Shown: positions 35,471-44,069 of the stretch, piece after piece
Numbering within the stretch: position 1 is the stretch's first letter
Layout of the letters: every line of letters begins with the position of its first letter
Source: Muriicola sp041358175
GTDB lineage: Bacteria; Bacteroidota; Bacteroidia; Flavobacteriales; Flavobacteriaceae
Direction of reading: 5' to 3'
DNA: 64,000 nt
NCBI RefSeq assembly: GCF_041358175.1
Contig: NZ_JBGKBE010000011.1
Coordinates: forward strand, 29,244-93,243
Notes under the pieces: model-generated
Seen by the model: only the letters and a program-made list of their open reading frames with translations
Told to the model about the DNA's origin: nothing
Database searches by the model: none
Made by a program: the position numbers and the translations under genes

Positions 35471-35478
35471 CAAATATA
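35471..35478 (-). promoter_or_regulatory. Probable rimP-nusA-infB promoter -10 element
   Basis: TATATTTG on the minus strand is an exact TAnnTTTG box. The transcription start would fall near 35464, giving a leader of about 62 bases that carries the hairpin before rimP. Confidence 0.6.
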
Positions 35479-35610
35479 CATAATTTTTCTTAATCCTTAA
35501 ACACCAAAAAGAAGTCGGCATGAATTATAATTAAGTAATAAGTTGCACCTGTATTCTAGATTAAATTGTACTTTTATTTCACCTATAAACTCCCTAACCA
35601 GCTTCCACCC

Positions 35611-36930
35611 ATGGATGTATTCTCTTCTTATAATATTATAATTGAGGCATCGGTAATCCTCATCTTATCTTTTATATTCAATGGAATTTCAAAGAGGACA
35701 AACATCCCTTCTGTCCTCTTGCTTATTTTTCTTGGGGTAGTGCTACAATTTGTCCTCTCCTACTTTACTTCGGATGAAGTTGATTTTTTTCCAGCCCTTG
35801 AAGTGCTGGGAATCATTGGTCTGATCATGATCGTTCTGGAGGCAGCCCTTGAACTTGAACTAAAAAGGGAAAAGCTGGTTCCCATTCTAAAGTCAATGGC
35901 GGTTGCCCTCATTGGCCTTCTCGGATCGGCTTATCTGGCAGCACTTATTCTGCATCAATTTGTTCCTGATATGAGTATGCAGTCTGCCTGGCTCTACGCA
36001 ACACCCTTGTCGATATTATCCAGTGCGATCATCATACCAAGTGTAAGTAGTCTGGTTCCCTCTAAAAAAGAATTCCATATTTACGAAAGTACTTTCTCGG
36101 ATATCATGGGAATTATGATGTTCTATTTTCTCGTAGGTGAAATGAACCCGGCCTCACAGGGAGGAGCGGTTGGTTTTGCCCTCAACATTGTCCTTACCAT
36201 TGTTATCTCCATTATTGCCAGTTATGCCATCATCCTTGTATTTCAGACTATTAAGAGTCAGGCCAAGCTATTTCTCCTGATAGCGGTTTTACTCCTTCTC
36301 TATGCCATTGGGAAACAACTGCATTTATCTTCCCTCCTGATCATATTGATCTTTGGTCTGGTCATTGCGAATATGAAATTGTTCTTTAAAGGAAAGCTCG
36401 CTACTTTTCTCGATCATGAAAAGGCACATCGTATTTATCACGAACTGCATATAGTAACATTGGAAACGGCCTTTGTGGTAAGGACATTTTTCTTTGTCAT
36501 TTTCGGACTCACCATTGCCATCGCTTCTTTATTCAGCTTTACCGTTGCGCTGATCAGCTTGTTGATCATCCTGTCTATATATGTAGTGCGCTTTGTGCTT
36601 CTCAGGACTTTTTACGGCAGTGATATTCTGCCTCAACTTTTTATCGCCCCAAGAGGCTTGATCACTGTGTTGCTTTTTTACGCCATCCCGGCAGAAGCAC
36701 AAATAGCCACCTTTGAACCCGGGATTCTGTTGTTTGTCATCATAGGGACCAGTCTTGTCATGACCTGGGCTATGATCAAAGACAAGAAGAAAACAGAAAC
36801 CTTGTTAGACCTTGCTGCTGAGGAAAAGGAAAATCTCATAATGAAAACAGAGGCCGCTGTGGAGGGGTTAGATGCAACACCCTTGGAAAATCCTTCAGAA
36901 AATCTGGATTCAGAAGATCCTGAAATATAA
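35611..36930 (+). CDS. Cation:proton antiporter (CPA family)
   Basis: A 439-residue membrane protein with about 12 hydrophobic segments, matching the sodium/hydrogen exchanger domain (residues about 10-390; IFNGISKRTNIPSVLLLIFLGVVL at the start, and SAIIIPSVSSLVPSKKEFHIYESTFSDIMGI-like acidic segment in the middle). It lacks a TrkA-N regulatory domain and ends in an acidic cytoplasmic tail (about 400-439). Exchange of sodium or potassium for protons is inferred; the specificity is not. Codons extend upstream to a TTG, but the ATG at 35611 gives the usual N-terminus. It diverges from rimP and is followed by a terminator and tRNA-Gln on the other strand. Confidence 0.87.
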   Translation: MDVFSSYNIIIEASVILILSFIFNGISKRTNIPSVLLLIFLGVVLQFVLSYFTSDEVDFFPALEVLGIIGLIMIVLEAALELELKREKLVPILKSMAVALIGLLGSAYLAALILHQFVPDMSMQSAWLYATPLSILSSAIIIPSVSSLVPSKKEFHIYESTFSDIMGIMMFYFLVGEMNPASQGGAVGFALNIVLTIVISIIASYAIILVFQTIKSQAKLFLLIAVLLLLYAIGKQLHLSSLLIILIFGLVIANMKLFFKGKLATFLDHEKAHRIYHELHIVTLETAFVVRTFFFVIFGLTIAIASLFSFTVALISLLIILSIYVVRFVLLRTFYGSDILPQLFIAPRGLITVLLFYAIPAEAQIATFEPGILLFVIIGTSLVMTWAMIKDKKKTETLLDLAAEEKENLIMKTEAAVEGLDATPLENPSENLDSEDPEI

Positions 36931-36958
36931 AAACCCATCGTTTTCACGATGGGTTTCA
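36926..36958. terminator. Terminator between the antiporter gene and tRNA-Gln
   Basis: AAACCCATCG (36931-36940) pairs with CGATGGGTTT (36947-36956) around a 6-base loop. On the minus strand it is followed by TTTTTATATTT, so it is a strong terminator for the tRNA transcript; on the plus strand the T run is short. Confidence 0.8.
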
Positions 36959-36969
36959 GAACTTAGCTG

Positions 36970-37041
36970 TTGGCCTACTAGGACTCGAACCTAGAACGAC
37001 TGGACCAAAACCAGCTGTGTTGCCAATTACACCATAGGCCA
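36970..37041 (-). tRNA. tRNA-Gln (anticodon TTG)
   Basis: On the minus strand a full cloverleaf can be drawn: acceptor TGGCCTA/TAGGCCA (7 pairs), D stem GTGT/ACAC, anticodon stem GCTGG/CCAGT with loop TTTTGGT giving anticodon TTG, and T stem CTAGG/CCTAG around TTCGAGT. The discriminator base is A and CCA is not encoded. It decodes CAA and probably CAG. A terminator follows its 3' end. Confidence 0.96.
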
Positions 37042-37210
37042 ATGATGCTAAAGAGCGTGCAAATTTAAGACAAAGTTTCGTTTGCACAAATATTTTTAAT
37101 TACAATATACCCTATCCTTAAAAGTGTTTGTCGTTAAAGGTTTGACAATTAATAATCCCAATAAATATTTTAATTAGTAATTTCGCCTCTATTGGTAAAA
37201 GTAAGACCGG

Positions 37211-40200
37211 ATGATAGCGAAAAACTTTAATAAATGGGACTCCCTTACAGGATGGGGGGTCTTTTTTATAGCCCTTATTGTATATGGCCTTACGGTAGAA
37301 CCTACAGGTAGTTGGTGGGATGCCGGTGAATACATAACAACTTCTGCCAAATTGCAGGTAGCTCATCCCCCGGGCGCTCCACTGTTTCAAATTATCGGTG
37401 CATTTTTTGCCATGTTTGCCTTTGAAGCAGATCAGGTTGCCAGAATGGTCAATTATATGTCCGGTGTTTCCAGTGCATTTACCATTCTATTCATGTTCTG
37501 GACCATTACGAACCTCACAAGAAAACTGCTCTCTAATTCAGAACCTTTGTCTAACGCAAAAGCGATCGCAATTCTGGGAAGTGGCCTGGTAGGCTCTATG
37601 GCACTTACTTTTTCAGACAGTTTCTGGTTTAATGCTGTGGAAACAGAGGTATACGCAATGGCGAGTTTGATTATGTCGCTCCTGCTGTGGTTAGGTCTAA
37701 AATGGACGGACAATCTGGATCATCCCCGTGGAAATAAATACCTGGTGCTTATCTCCTTTGTAGTCGGACTTACCTTCGGGATACAGTTCATGGGTTTCCT
37801 GGCTATCCCTTCAATCGGACTACTTTATTACTTTAAGAAATACAAAAAGACAACCGTTAAAAATTTTCTATTAGCCAACCTTGCCGTTGTAGCTGTGCTG
37901 ATGCTCGTTTATAAATTCTCACTTACCTATGTCCTTAAACTTTTTGGCTGGAGTGAAGTATTCTTTATCAACAGCATAGGTCTCCCCTTCAATTCCGGTA
38001 CTATTATCATGGGCTTGATTTTTATCGGGGTATTTTATTACGCCCTGCGGTATACGCGCAAAAACAATTATATTAGGGCGAATACACTCGTCTTGTGCGG
38101 GATGTTCCTACTCCTTGGATTCTCATCATGGCTGATGCTCCCAATCAGGGCAAATGCCAACGTAGTGATCAATGAGAATAACCCTTCTGACGCAAGGTCC
38201 CTATTGGCATATTACAACAGGGAGCAGTATCCTGGAGTGGATAGTCCTGTATACGGAACCTATTATTCCGATGCCTTTGCACCTCCCGGAGATGATAGGG
38301 ACGACAAGCCTAAATACGAGAAGGATGAAGCCCTAGGCAAATACATTATTGTCAACAAATACAAAGGTGCCATCCAGGGACCCAATGAGGATCATCAGGG
38401 CATACTCCCCAGGATGTGGAGTGATCAGCACGCGGAGAATTACATGAAATTTTTTGGTCCGCTGGATTTTCGGATGACCACCAGTAATGAAGAATTGCAA
38501 AAAGCGGTTAGACAAATCAAGGTAGGTTATGCAAATGGGGAAATTGATGAAGCTCAATATATCAGTTTCCTGAGACAATTTGGAGAATACCTAGAAGTGC
38601 AGCCTCCCTCCGTTTGGGAGAACATCAAATACATGGTACAATTCCAGTTTGGGTATATGTACTGGCGTTATTTTATGTGGAATTTTGTCGGGAAACAAGA
38701 CGATGTTCAGGGACGCTATAACGGGAACGGAGAATGGTTAAGTGGAATTGGGTTTATAGACAGCCTCCGACTTGGCAGTCAGGAAAACCTACCCAAGGAT
38801 GTATTGGAAAACAAAGGGAGGAATACCTACTTTTTCCTGCCGCTATTACTGGGAATCATCGGCCTGGTATTTCAAATCTCCAAAGATCCTAAACAATTCT
38901 GGGTGCTTTTTGTATTCTTTATTTTCACTGGAATCGCCATTCAGTTTTACACCAACCCTTATATTTTTCAACCCCGGGAAAGAGATTATTCCCTTGTAGG
39001 CTCATTTTATATTTTCGCAATCTGGATTGGGATTGGGGTTTACGGCCTCTACGAAGAATTCAGCAAGCTGATCAAACCCAAAGTCTGGGCTCCGCTCATC
39101 ACGCTGATATGCCTGCTCAGCGTTCCGGGAGTTATGGCGTATCAAAACTGGGATGACCATGACCGCTCTGGAAAGTACACTGCGCGGGCAGCCGCAAAGG
39201 CCTATCTCGATTCCTGTCAGGAAGAAGCCGGAGCCATGTTGTTTACTATAGGGGATAACGACACCTTCCCGCTCTGGTATGTACAGGAAATAGAAGGATA
39301 CCGAAATGATGTTAGAGTTATCTGTACCAGCCTTTTTGCCACAGATTGGTATGTGGATCAAATGAAAAGGAAAGCTTACCGCAGTGATCCTATTCCTTCA
39401 CAGCTCACCCACGATTTATATCGCTACGGAAACAGGGATGTTATCTATTATCAGGGAATCATTGATAAACGCTGGGACATCAAAGACTTTATGAACTGGG
39501 TGGGTAGTAACAGCCCACAGACCAAACTTGGTTCTCTGCTCGAAAAGCAAGGAGCGGATCTCAGCGGGTATTCGGAAAGCACCCTCGACCTGGTGTACTA
39601 CCCAACCAACAAGATCAGGATCCCGGTAAATAAAAAGAGCGTTTTGGAATCCGGCCTGGTAAAGGAAAAAGACTCCGCCCTTATTGTGGATTACATCGAT
39701 ATTGACCTGCCACAAGCCTTGCCAAAAAACCGCATTATGATGTTGGATATCATAGCCAACAATGATTGGAAAAGACCCATTTATTTCTCAGGGGGAAGCT
39801 TTGACAAAGCAGAGTACATATGGATGAAAGACTATTTACAACTGGAGGGAATGGCTTATAAATTGGTGCCCATTAAAACCCAGAATCCCAGTTCTTATGA
39901 AATGGGTCGAATCGATACTGACGAGATGTACAGAATTGTTAAAGGATGGGAATGGGGAAATTCAGGTAGTCCGGATATCTACCACGATACCCAGACCCGT
40001 ACACAGGGTCTTTCCCTGAGGAGTAATCTGGCTCGATTGGTGGAAGCTCTTATCAATGAAAATAAGATCGACAAGGCAAGGGAGATTATTGACCTCGCCA
40101 TGGAAAACCTGCCGGTAGCCTATTACGGCTTCTATACTTTTGTGGAACCTTTCCTTGATGGATATTACAAGGTGGGTGATACGCAAAAAGCGAGGGATTT

Positions 40201-40537
40201 ATTCGGGGAATTAAAATTGATCTACCAAAGTCGACTAAACTACTACCAGGGTACTCCTCTGGATGAACAGTACAATAACCTGGAAGATATCATAGGAGAT
40301 ATGGAAGGTTACCGGAGGATCATTGACATCCTGATCGAGAACAACGACAGGGAAATGGCAGAAAAGGAAACCGAAATCTTTAATGATCATATTGACCAGT
40401 TTAGCCATTTCTATCAGGAGGACATACTGGAGGAATTGCCCGATGAAGATATGCCCGTCGAAGAATTGATAGACACTTTGCCTGTATCCGATACAATTTT
40501 AGAGGATGCTACTGAGGTAGAGGATGCCGGAAATTGA
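37211..40537 (+). CDS. DUF2723 family membrane protein, O-mannosyltransferase-like (GT117)
   Basis: An 1108-residue protein. The N-terminal DUF2723 domain (about 15-330) has the motif TVEPTGSWWDAGEYITTSAKLQV followed by HPPGAPLF and roughly ten membrane helices, as in GT-C type glycosyltransferases; the human relative TMEM260 is a protein O-mannosyltransferase. After further helices (about 530-650) comes a soluble C-terminal region containing DNDTFPLWYVQEIEGYR and, towards the end, TPR-like helices and an acidic tail. In Bacteroidota these proteins are thought to act in protein O-glycosylation or surface polysaccharide transfer, but the substrate is not established. It is transcribed alone after a 169-base non-coding stretch. 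Confidence 0.82.
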   Translation: MIAKNFNKWDSLTGWGVFFIALIVYGLTVEPTGSWWDAGEYITTSAKLQVAHPPGAPLFQIIGAFFAMFAFEADQVARMVNYMSGVSSAFTILFMFWTITNLTRKLLSNSEPLSNAKAIAILGSGLVGSMALTFSDSFWFNAVETEVYAMASLIMSLLLWLGLKWTDNLDHPRGNKYLVLISFVVGLTFGIQFMGFLAIPSIGLLYYFKKYKKTTVKNFLLANLAVVAVLMLVYKFSLTYVLKLFGWSEVFFINSIGLPFNSGTIIMGLIFIGVFYYALRYTRKNNYIRANTLVLCGMFLLLGFSSWLMLPIRANANVVINENNPSDARSLLAYYNREQYPGVDSPVYGTYYSDAFAPPGDDRDDKPKYEKDEALGKYIIVNKYKGAIQGPNEDHQGILPRMWSDQHAENYMKFFGPLDFRMTTSNEELQKAVRQIKVGYANGEIDEAQYISFLRQFGEYLEVQPPSVWENIKYMVQFQFGYMYWRYFMWNFVGKQDDVQGRYNGNGEWLSGIGFIDSLRLGSQENLPKDVLENKGRNTYFFLPLLLGIIGLVFQISKDPKQFWVLFVFFIFTGIAIQFYTNPYIFQPRERDYSLVGSFYIFAIWIGIGVYGLYEEFSKLIKPKVWAPLITLICLLSVPGVMAYQNWDDHDRSGKYTARAAAKAYLDSCQEEAGAMLFTIGDNDTFPLWYVQEIEGYRNDVRVICTSLFATDWYVDQMKRKAYRSDPIPSQLTHDLYRYGNRDVIYYQGIIDKRWDIKDFMNWVGSNSPQTKLGSLLEKQGADLSGYSESTLDLVYYPTNKIRIPVNKKSVLESGLVKEKDSALIVDYIDIDLPQALPKNRIMMLDIIANNDWKRPIYFSGGSFDKAEYIWMKDYLQLEGMAYKLVPIKTQNPSSYEMGRIDTDEMYRIVKGWEWGNSGSPDIYHDTQTRTQGLSLRSNLARLVEALINENKIDKAREIIDLAMENLPVAYYGFYTFVEPFLDGYYKVGDTQKARDLFGELKLIYQSRLNYYQGTPLDEQYNNLEDIIGDMEGYRRIIDILIENNDREMAEKETEIFNDHIDQFSHFYQEDILEELPDEDMPVEELIDTLPVSDTILEDATEVEDAGN

Positions 40538-40582
40538 TCCGAATCGGAATGACAACTCTTAAACTATCGTAAAGAAGGAAGG

Positions 40583-40879
40583 CTAAATATACTCGTTAAG
40601 GATACCTATCAGGGTATTCGCGTCCTGCTCACCACTTTGGCGCCAGACCATTTCCCCCTTTTTGTAGATCATTAAGGTGGGTAAACCTTTTACCCTCAGG
40701 GCCTGGGAAAGCTCTTTATTCTTATCTACATCAATTTTAATGACTTTGCCTTTGTCGCCCAGAGCGGCGGCTACATCCCTTAAAACCGGATGCATAGCTG
40801 TAGATTGTTCGTTCCATTCAGCATAGAAATCAAGTAGCACCGGCACGTTGAGGTCTATTAGTTCACCGAATTTAGACAT
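40583..40879 (-). CDS. Thioredoxin-fold protein lacking the redox cysteines
   Basis: A 98-residue single-domain protein with thioredoxin secondary-structure pattern: PVLLDFYAEW, IKIDVDKN and the cis-proline in KGLPTLMIYK (P67). The active-site CxxC is replaced by N23-E-Q-S26 (AEWNEQSTAMHP), and there is no other cysteine. It therefore cannot work as a dithiol oxidoreductase; a structural, chaperone-like or binding role is the reasonable inference. The rest of the fold is intact and the reading frame uninterrupted, so this is a maintained protein rather than a decaying gene. It is transcribed convergently with the DUF2723 gene, with a TACATTTG promoter box 23 bases upstream. Confidence 0.88.
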   Translation of the reverse strand: MSKFGELIDLNVPVLLDFYAEWNEQSTAMHPVLRDVAAALGDKGKVIKIDVDKNKELSQALRVKGLPTLMIYKKGEMVWRQSGEQDANTLIGILNEYI

Positions 40880-40901
40880 AGTTTCAAGTTGGGTTATAAA
40901 T

Positions 40902-40909
40902 CAAATGTA
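40902..40909 (-). promoter_or_regulatory. Probable -10 element of the thioredoxin-like gene
   Basis: TACATTTG on the minus strand, an exact TAnnTTTG match, 23 bases before the ATG at 40879. No clear -33 TTG. Confidence 0.4.
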
Positions 40910-40969
40910 AGAAAAAATGTTAAAAAGCTAATAAAACAAAGGTTTTGTATGAATTCTTTAACGTAACAT

Positions 40970-42199
40970 TCACACCAGACCTTTCTTTTTCAGTCTGATT
41001 ACGGAAATTTCAGGCCAGATCCCCACCCGTCCCGGATATCCCAAAAAGCCAAAACCGCGGTTTACATTAATATATTGTCCGAGTTCTTCATAGATTCCTG
41101 CCCAGTATTTATAGCGCCATTTTACCGGACTCCATTTCACCCAACCGGGAATTTCAATTCCAAATTGCATCCCGTGAGTATGCCCACTTAGCGTGAGGTG
41201 ATAATGATAATCATCATGAATCACCACATCTTCCCAATGTGAAGGATCATGGCTCATCAGAATTTTAAAATCGTTCTTCTCTATTCCTTCGACTGCCTTT
41301 TTAAGGTCTCCTGCCTTTTTAAAGCCACCTCTCCCCCAATTCTCTACTCCCAGCAAAGCCAGTTTGTCCTTTCCTTTCTGAAGATAGCGATGTTCGTTGA
41401 GAAGCAGATCAAAACCCATTTCATCCTGCATATCCTTTAGAGCATTCAGATTCTGCTCTTTGAGACTGGGAGTTTCCCATTGCACATAATCCCCGTAGTC
41501 ATGATTCCCGAGGATTGAAAATTTACCATCCTTAGCCCTGAGGGTTGAGAAAAGTGCTTTCCATGGTTCCATTTCAAGAGCCATATTATTGACCATATCT
41601 CCCGTAAAAAGTATTACATCACTTTCCTGCTCGTTGATAAGATTAACTGCGTATTCAATTTTCTTCCGATTGTCAAAACTACCACTATGGATGTCTGAAA
41701 TCTGTGTGATCTGATAATTGTGGAAAGCATCAGGCAAATCCTCAAATTCCAGGTCATAGGTAAGTACCTGAAAATTGTATTTCCCTCTATACATCCCATA
41801 TAGTAAGGCACTAAATGGAATGGCAGCAATCCCCATGGCCATCATACTCAGGAACCGTCTGCGTGCCGGCAGACTAAATTCGGTAGAAGAACCAAAGACT
41901 TTCTGGATTCCGGCTGAGATCAGCCTGAAAATATCTTCGGAAAACAGGAAAATAATGGTGATTATTTCGAAGGTGAGCATGGCAATCAGCAAACCGAAGG
42001 CGTAGCTTCTCGGCCTGTTGAGAACACTGCCATCATTATCGCCAAAAGTAAACTGGTAAACAAAGTTACCCAGTACCAGAAGTCCCAGCGCCATAAACGA
42101 ATAATAGACCCAGGGAAATCGCGATGCCGTTTTTATTGCCTGCAGGGAATAATATCCAAGCATAACATAAATAGCGATAAATACGATCCATCTTAGCAT
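40970..42199 (-). CDS. Membrane-anchored calcineurin-like metallophosphoesterase
   Basis: A 409-residue protein. The N-terminal 130 residues hold about four membrane helices, and the rest is a calcineurin-type metallophosphoesterase with its metal ligands in order: QISDIHSG (D and H), FTGDMVNN (D), LGNHDYG (N and H), LMSHDPSHW (H) and LSGHTHGMQFG (H-x-H). This architecture resembles YkuE/YaeI-type enzymes, some of which hydrolyse lipid-like phosphodiesters, but the substrate is unknown. The active site probably faces the periplasm. It has its own TATATTTG promoter box and lies 55 bases after cutC. Confidence 0.9.
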   Translation of the reverse strand: MLRWIVFIAIYVMLGYYSLQAIKTASRFPWVYYSFMALGLLVLGNFVYQFTFGDNDGSVLNRPRSYAFGLLIAMLTFEIITIIFLFSEDIFRLISAGIQKVFGSSTEFSLPARRRFLSMMAMGIAAIPFSALLYGMYRGKYNFQVLTYDLEFEDLPDAFHNYQITQISDIHSGSFDNRKKIEYAVNLINEQESDVILFTGDMVNNMALEMEPWKALFSTLRAKDGKFSILGNHDYGDYVQWETPSLKEQNLNALKDMQDEMGFDLLLNEHRYLQKGKDKLALLGVENWGRGGFKKAGDLKKAVEGIEKNDFKILMSHDPSHWEDVVIHDDYHYHLTLSGHTHGMQFGIEIPGWVKWSPVKWRYKYWAGIYEELGQYINVNRGFGFLGYPGRVGIWPEISVIRLKKKGLV

Positions 42200-42211
42200 A
42201 GTTCTTTTTTA

Positions 42212-42219
42212 CAAATATA
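42212..42219 (-). promoter_or_regulatory. Probable -10 element of the metallophosphoesterase gene
   Basis: TATATTTG on the minus strand, exact TAnnTTTG, 13 bases before the ATG at 42199, giving a very short leader. Confidence 0.4.
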
Positions 42220-42254
42220 TTTCTTTAACCCAGCCCTGAGTTCCGGTTTTAGAC

Positions 42255-42977
42255 TTAATTAACGATTCGAATAACTTTTCCCAACAATTCCATATCGGTG
42301 ATCAGCACCTCATTCTCTTTCATTCGGCGTGGTGACTGCATGGATAAAGAAGGTTCGGAATCTGAATTCTTTATGACTTTAGAGGCAGACAGGTGGATGG
42401 CTCTAAAGCCCCTCAACTTAAACAATTGAGCATTCTCGTGATGGATTCCAGCTCCTGGCATAATCATACAATGCCCTGCCTGTTGATTCAGTTTATCCAA
42501 TAGATCAATTCCTTCTACTGCCGTAGGAGCTTGTCCTGACGACAGGATTGTGTTAACCCCCATTTCCTGCAATCTAAGATGGGTCTCCAGGGGTTCTTTC
42601 ACCCAATCGAATGCCCTGTGAAATGTAAAAGAAGAGTCGCCACAATATTTTATTAGTTCCTGTGTCCGCTCCCAATCCACTTCAAAGTTCTCATCCAAAA
42701 TCCCAGATACAATTCCATCTACCTGCAGAGCTTTACAAGCTTTAATATCCTCTAGCATGGTCTTAAATTCTTTGTCAGAATAGGTAAAGTCTCCACTTCT
42801 TGATCTGACGAGGACATGTACAGGAATCTGAAGGGCTTCCATGACACTTTTGATAAGTCCGTAAGAAGGAGTGATGCCCCCGGCTGTTAGCTCTGCACAA
42901 AGTTCAATTCTCTGAGCTCCTGCCTGCTCTGCATTCAGGGCCGACTCCAGTGAATTTACACATGCTTCTACTATCAT
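42255..42977 (-). CDS. cutC: CutC family protein
   Basis: A 240-residue TIM-barrel protein of the CutC family: MIVEACVNSLESALNA at the start, QRIELCAELTAGGITPSYG (the signature loop), TFHRAFDW and LSSGQAP are conserved. It was named for copper homeostasis in E. coli, but the role in copper is disputed and the activity of the family is not known with certainty. The open frame extends 163 codons further, but those lie opposite the neighbouring gene, and the ATG at 42975-42977 is the family start. It diverges from the glycosylasparaginase gene with 42 bases between, an arrangement I recall from other Bacteroidota. Confidence 0.92.
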   Translation of the reverse strand: MIVEACVNSLESALNAEQAGAQRIELCAELTAGGITPSYGLIKSVMEALQIPVHVLVRSRSGDFTYSDKEFKTMLEDIKACKALQVDGIVSGILDENFEVDWERTQELIKYCGDSSFTFHRAFDWVKEPLETHLRLQEMGVNTILSSGQAPTAVEGIDLLDKLNQQAGHCMIMPGAGIHHENAQLFKLRGFRAIHLSASKVIKNSDSEPSLSMQSPRRMKENEVLITDMELLGKVIRIVN

Positions 42978-43019
42978 AATCCCTATCTTTAAGCTTATAA
43001 AAATAGTCAACCTTAGTGT

Positions 43020-44012
43020 ATGGAAAGAAGAAAATTTATAAAAAACTCCGGCCTGGGAAGTGCGGCCATTCTCGGTGGTTCCCTGGCCGTGGCCTGCGCC
43101 GAAAAAGACAAGGTAGAAAAGGCCGGGGAGAATACAGAATCCATAAAACCTATAGTAATTGCTACCTGGGACGTTCCCAATGCGACAGCCAGGGCCTTTG
43201 AAGTACTTGCCAGGGAAGGAAATTCTCTTGATGCGGTTGAACAGGGTGTGATGGTGGAAGAAGCCGATGTGGCGAATCAATCTGTTGGAAAAGGAGGCAG
43301 ACCAGACAGGGACGGTAATGTAACCCTCGATGCTTGTATTATGGATAAAGATAGCAGATGTGGTGCTGTAGTCTACCTTCAGAATATTGTTCATGCCGTT
43401 TCGGTAGCCCGGAAGGTGATGGAAGAAACTCCGCATGTGATGCTCGCCGGCGAGGGTGCCAGGCAATTTGCTGTGGAAATGGGGTTTGAGGAAGACGATC
43501 TGCTGACAGAAAAGTCGAAACTAGAATGGCTCGAATGGAAAAAAACTTCCCAGTACGAACCGGTGATCAATATCGAAAATCACGATACCATAGGGATGCT
43601 GGCCATCGATTCAAATGAAGATATAGCCGGGGCATGCACAACCAGTGGGATGGCTTATAAAATGGCCGGAAGAGTGGGCGATTCTCCAATTATTGGTGCA
43701 GGACTCTTTGTGGATAATGAAATTGGCGGTGCAACAGCTACCGGGATGGGGGAAGAAGTGGTGCGTACCGTAGGCAGCTTCCTGATTGTTGAATTAATGA
43801 GACAGGGCAAATCTCCACAGCAAGCCTGCGAGGAAGGAGTAAAGCGAATTATTGCCAAAAAAGAGAATTACAAGGATATCCAAATAGGTTTTATTGCCAT
43901 CAACAAAGCTGGCGAAACCGGGGCTTATTGCATACATCCCGGATTTTCTTATCGAAAGTACACAGGAGAGGGCCATGAAAATATCCCGGCTGCAAGTTAT
44001 ATTAAAAGCTGA
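43020..44012 (+). CDS. Exported N(4)-(beta-N-acetylglucosaminyl)-L-asparaginase (glycosylasparaginase family)
   Basis: A 330-residue Ntn hydrolase. The autoprocessing site is HDTIGM, with the catalytic nucleophile Thr190; the DGNVTLDACIM segment in the alpha part and GATATGMGEEVVR in the beta part match the family. Self-cleavage before Thr190 gives the alpha and beta chains. The enzyme removes N-linked GlcNAc from asparagine (EC 3.5.1.26). The N-terminus reads MERRKFIKNSGLGSAAILGG, a twin-arginine-like signal, followed by a lipobox-like LAVACA, so export as a lipoprotein is likely. Bacteroidota enzymes of this type are thought to use glycoprotein fragments from the environment. Confidence 0.92.
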   Translation: MERRKFIKNSGLGSAAILGGSLAVACAEKDKVEKAGENTESIKPIVIATWDVPNATARAFEVLAREGNSLDAVEQGVMVEEADVANQSVGKGGRPDRDGNVTLDACIMDKDSRCGAVVYLQNIVHAVSVARKVMEETPHVMLAGEGARQFAVEMGFEEDDLLTEKSKLEWLEWKKTSQYEPVINIENHDTIGMLAIDSNEDIAGACTTSGMAYKMAGRVGDSPIIGAGLFVDNEIGGATATGMGEEVVRTVGSFLIVELMRQGKSPQQACEEGVKRIIAKKENYKDIQIGFIAINKAGETGAYCIHPGFSYRKYTGEGHENIPAASYIKS

Positions 44013-44016
44013 TCCT

Positions 44017-44046
44017 TTAAGTTAACTTAGATTCTTTGTAGCTTTG
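44017..44046 (+). promoter_or_regulatory. Probable polA promoter
   Basis: TAGCTTTG (44039-44046) exactly matches TAnnTTTG, with TTA (44017-44019) 19 bases upstream as a near match to the TTG -33 element. The polA ATG is 23 bases further. Confidence 0.5.
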
Positions 44047-44069
44047 ATTTCTTGTCTAATAATTGATGT

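Noticed and set aside
42978..43466. Long extension of the cutC frame giving a 403-residue protein
   Set aside because: The extra residues lie opposite the glycosylasparaginase gene, show no family similarity, and the true cutC start fits MIVEACVNS at 42977.
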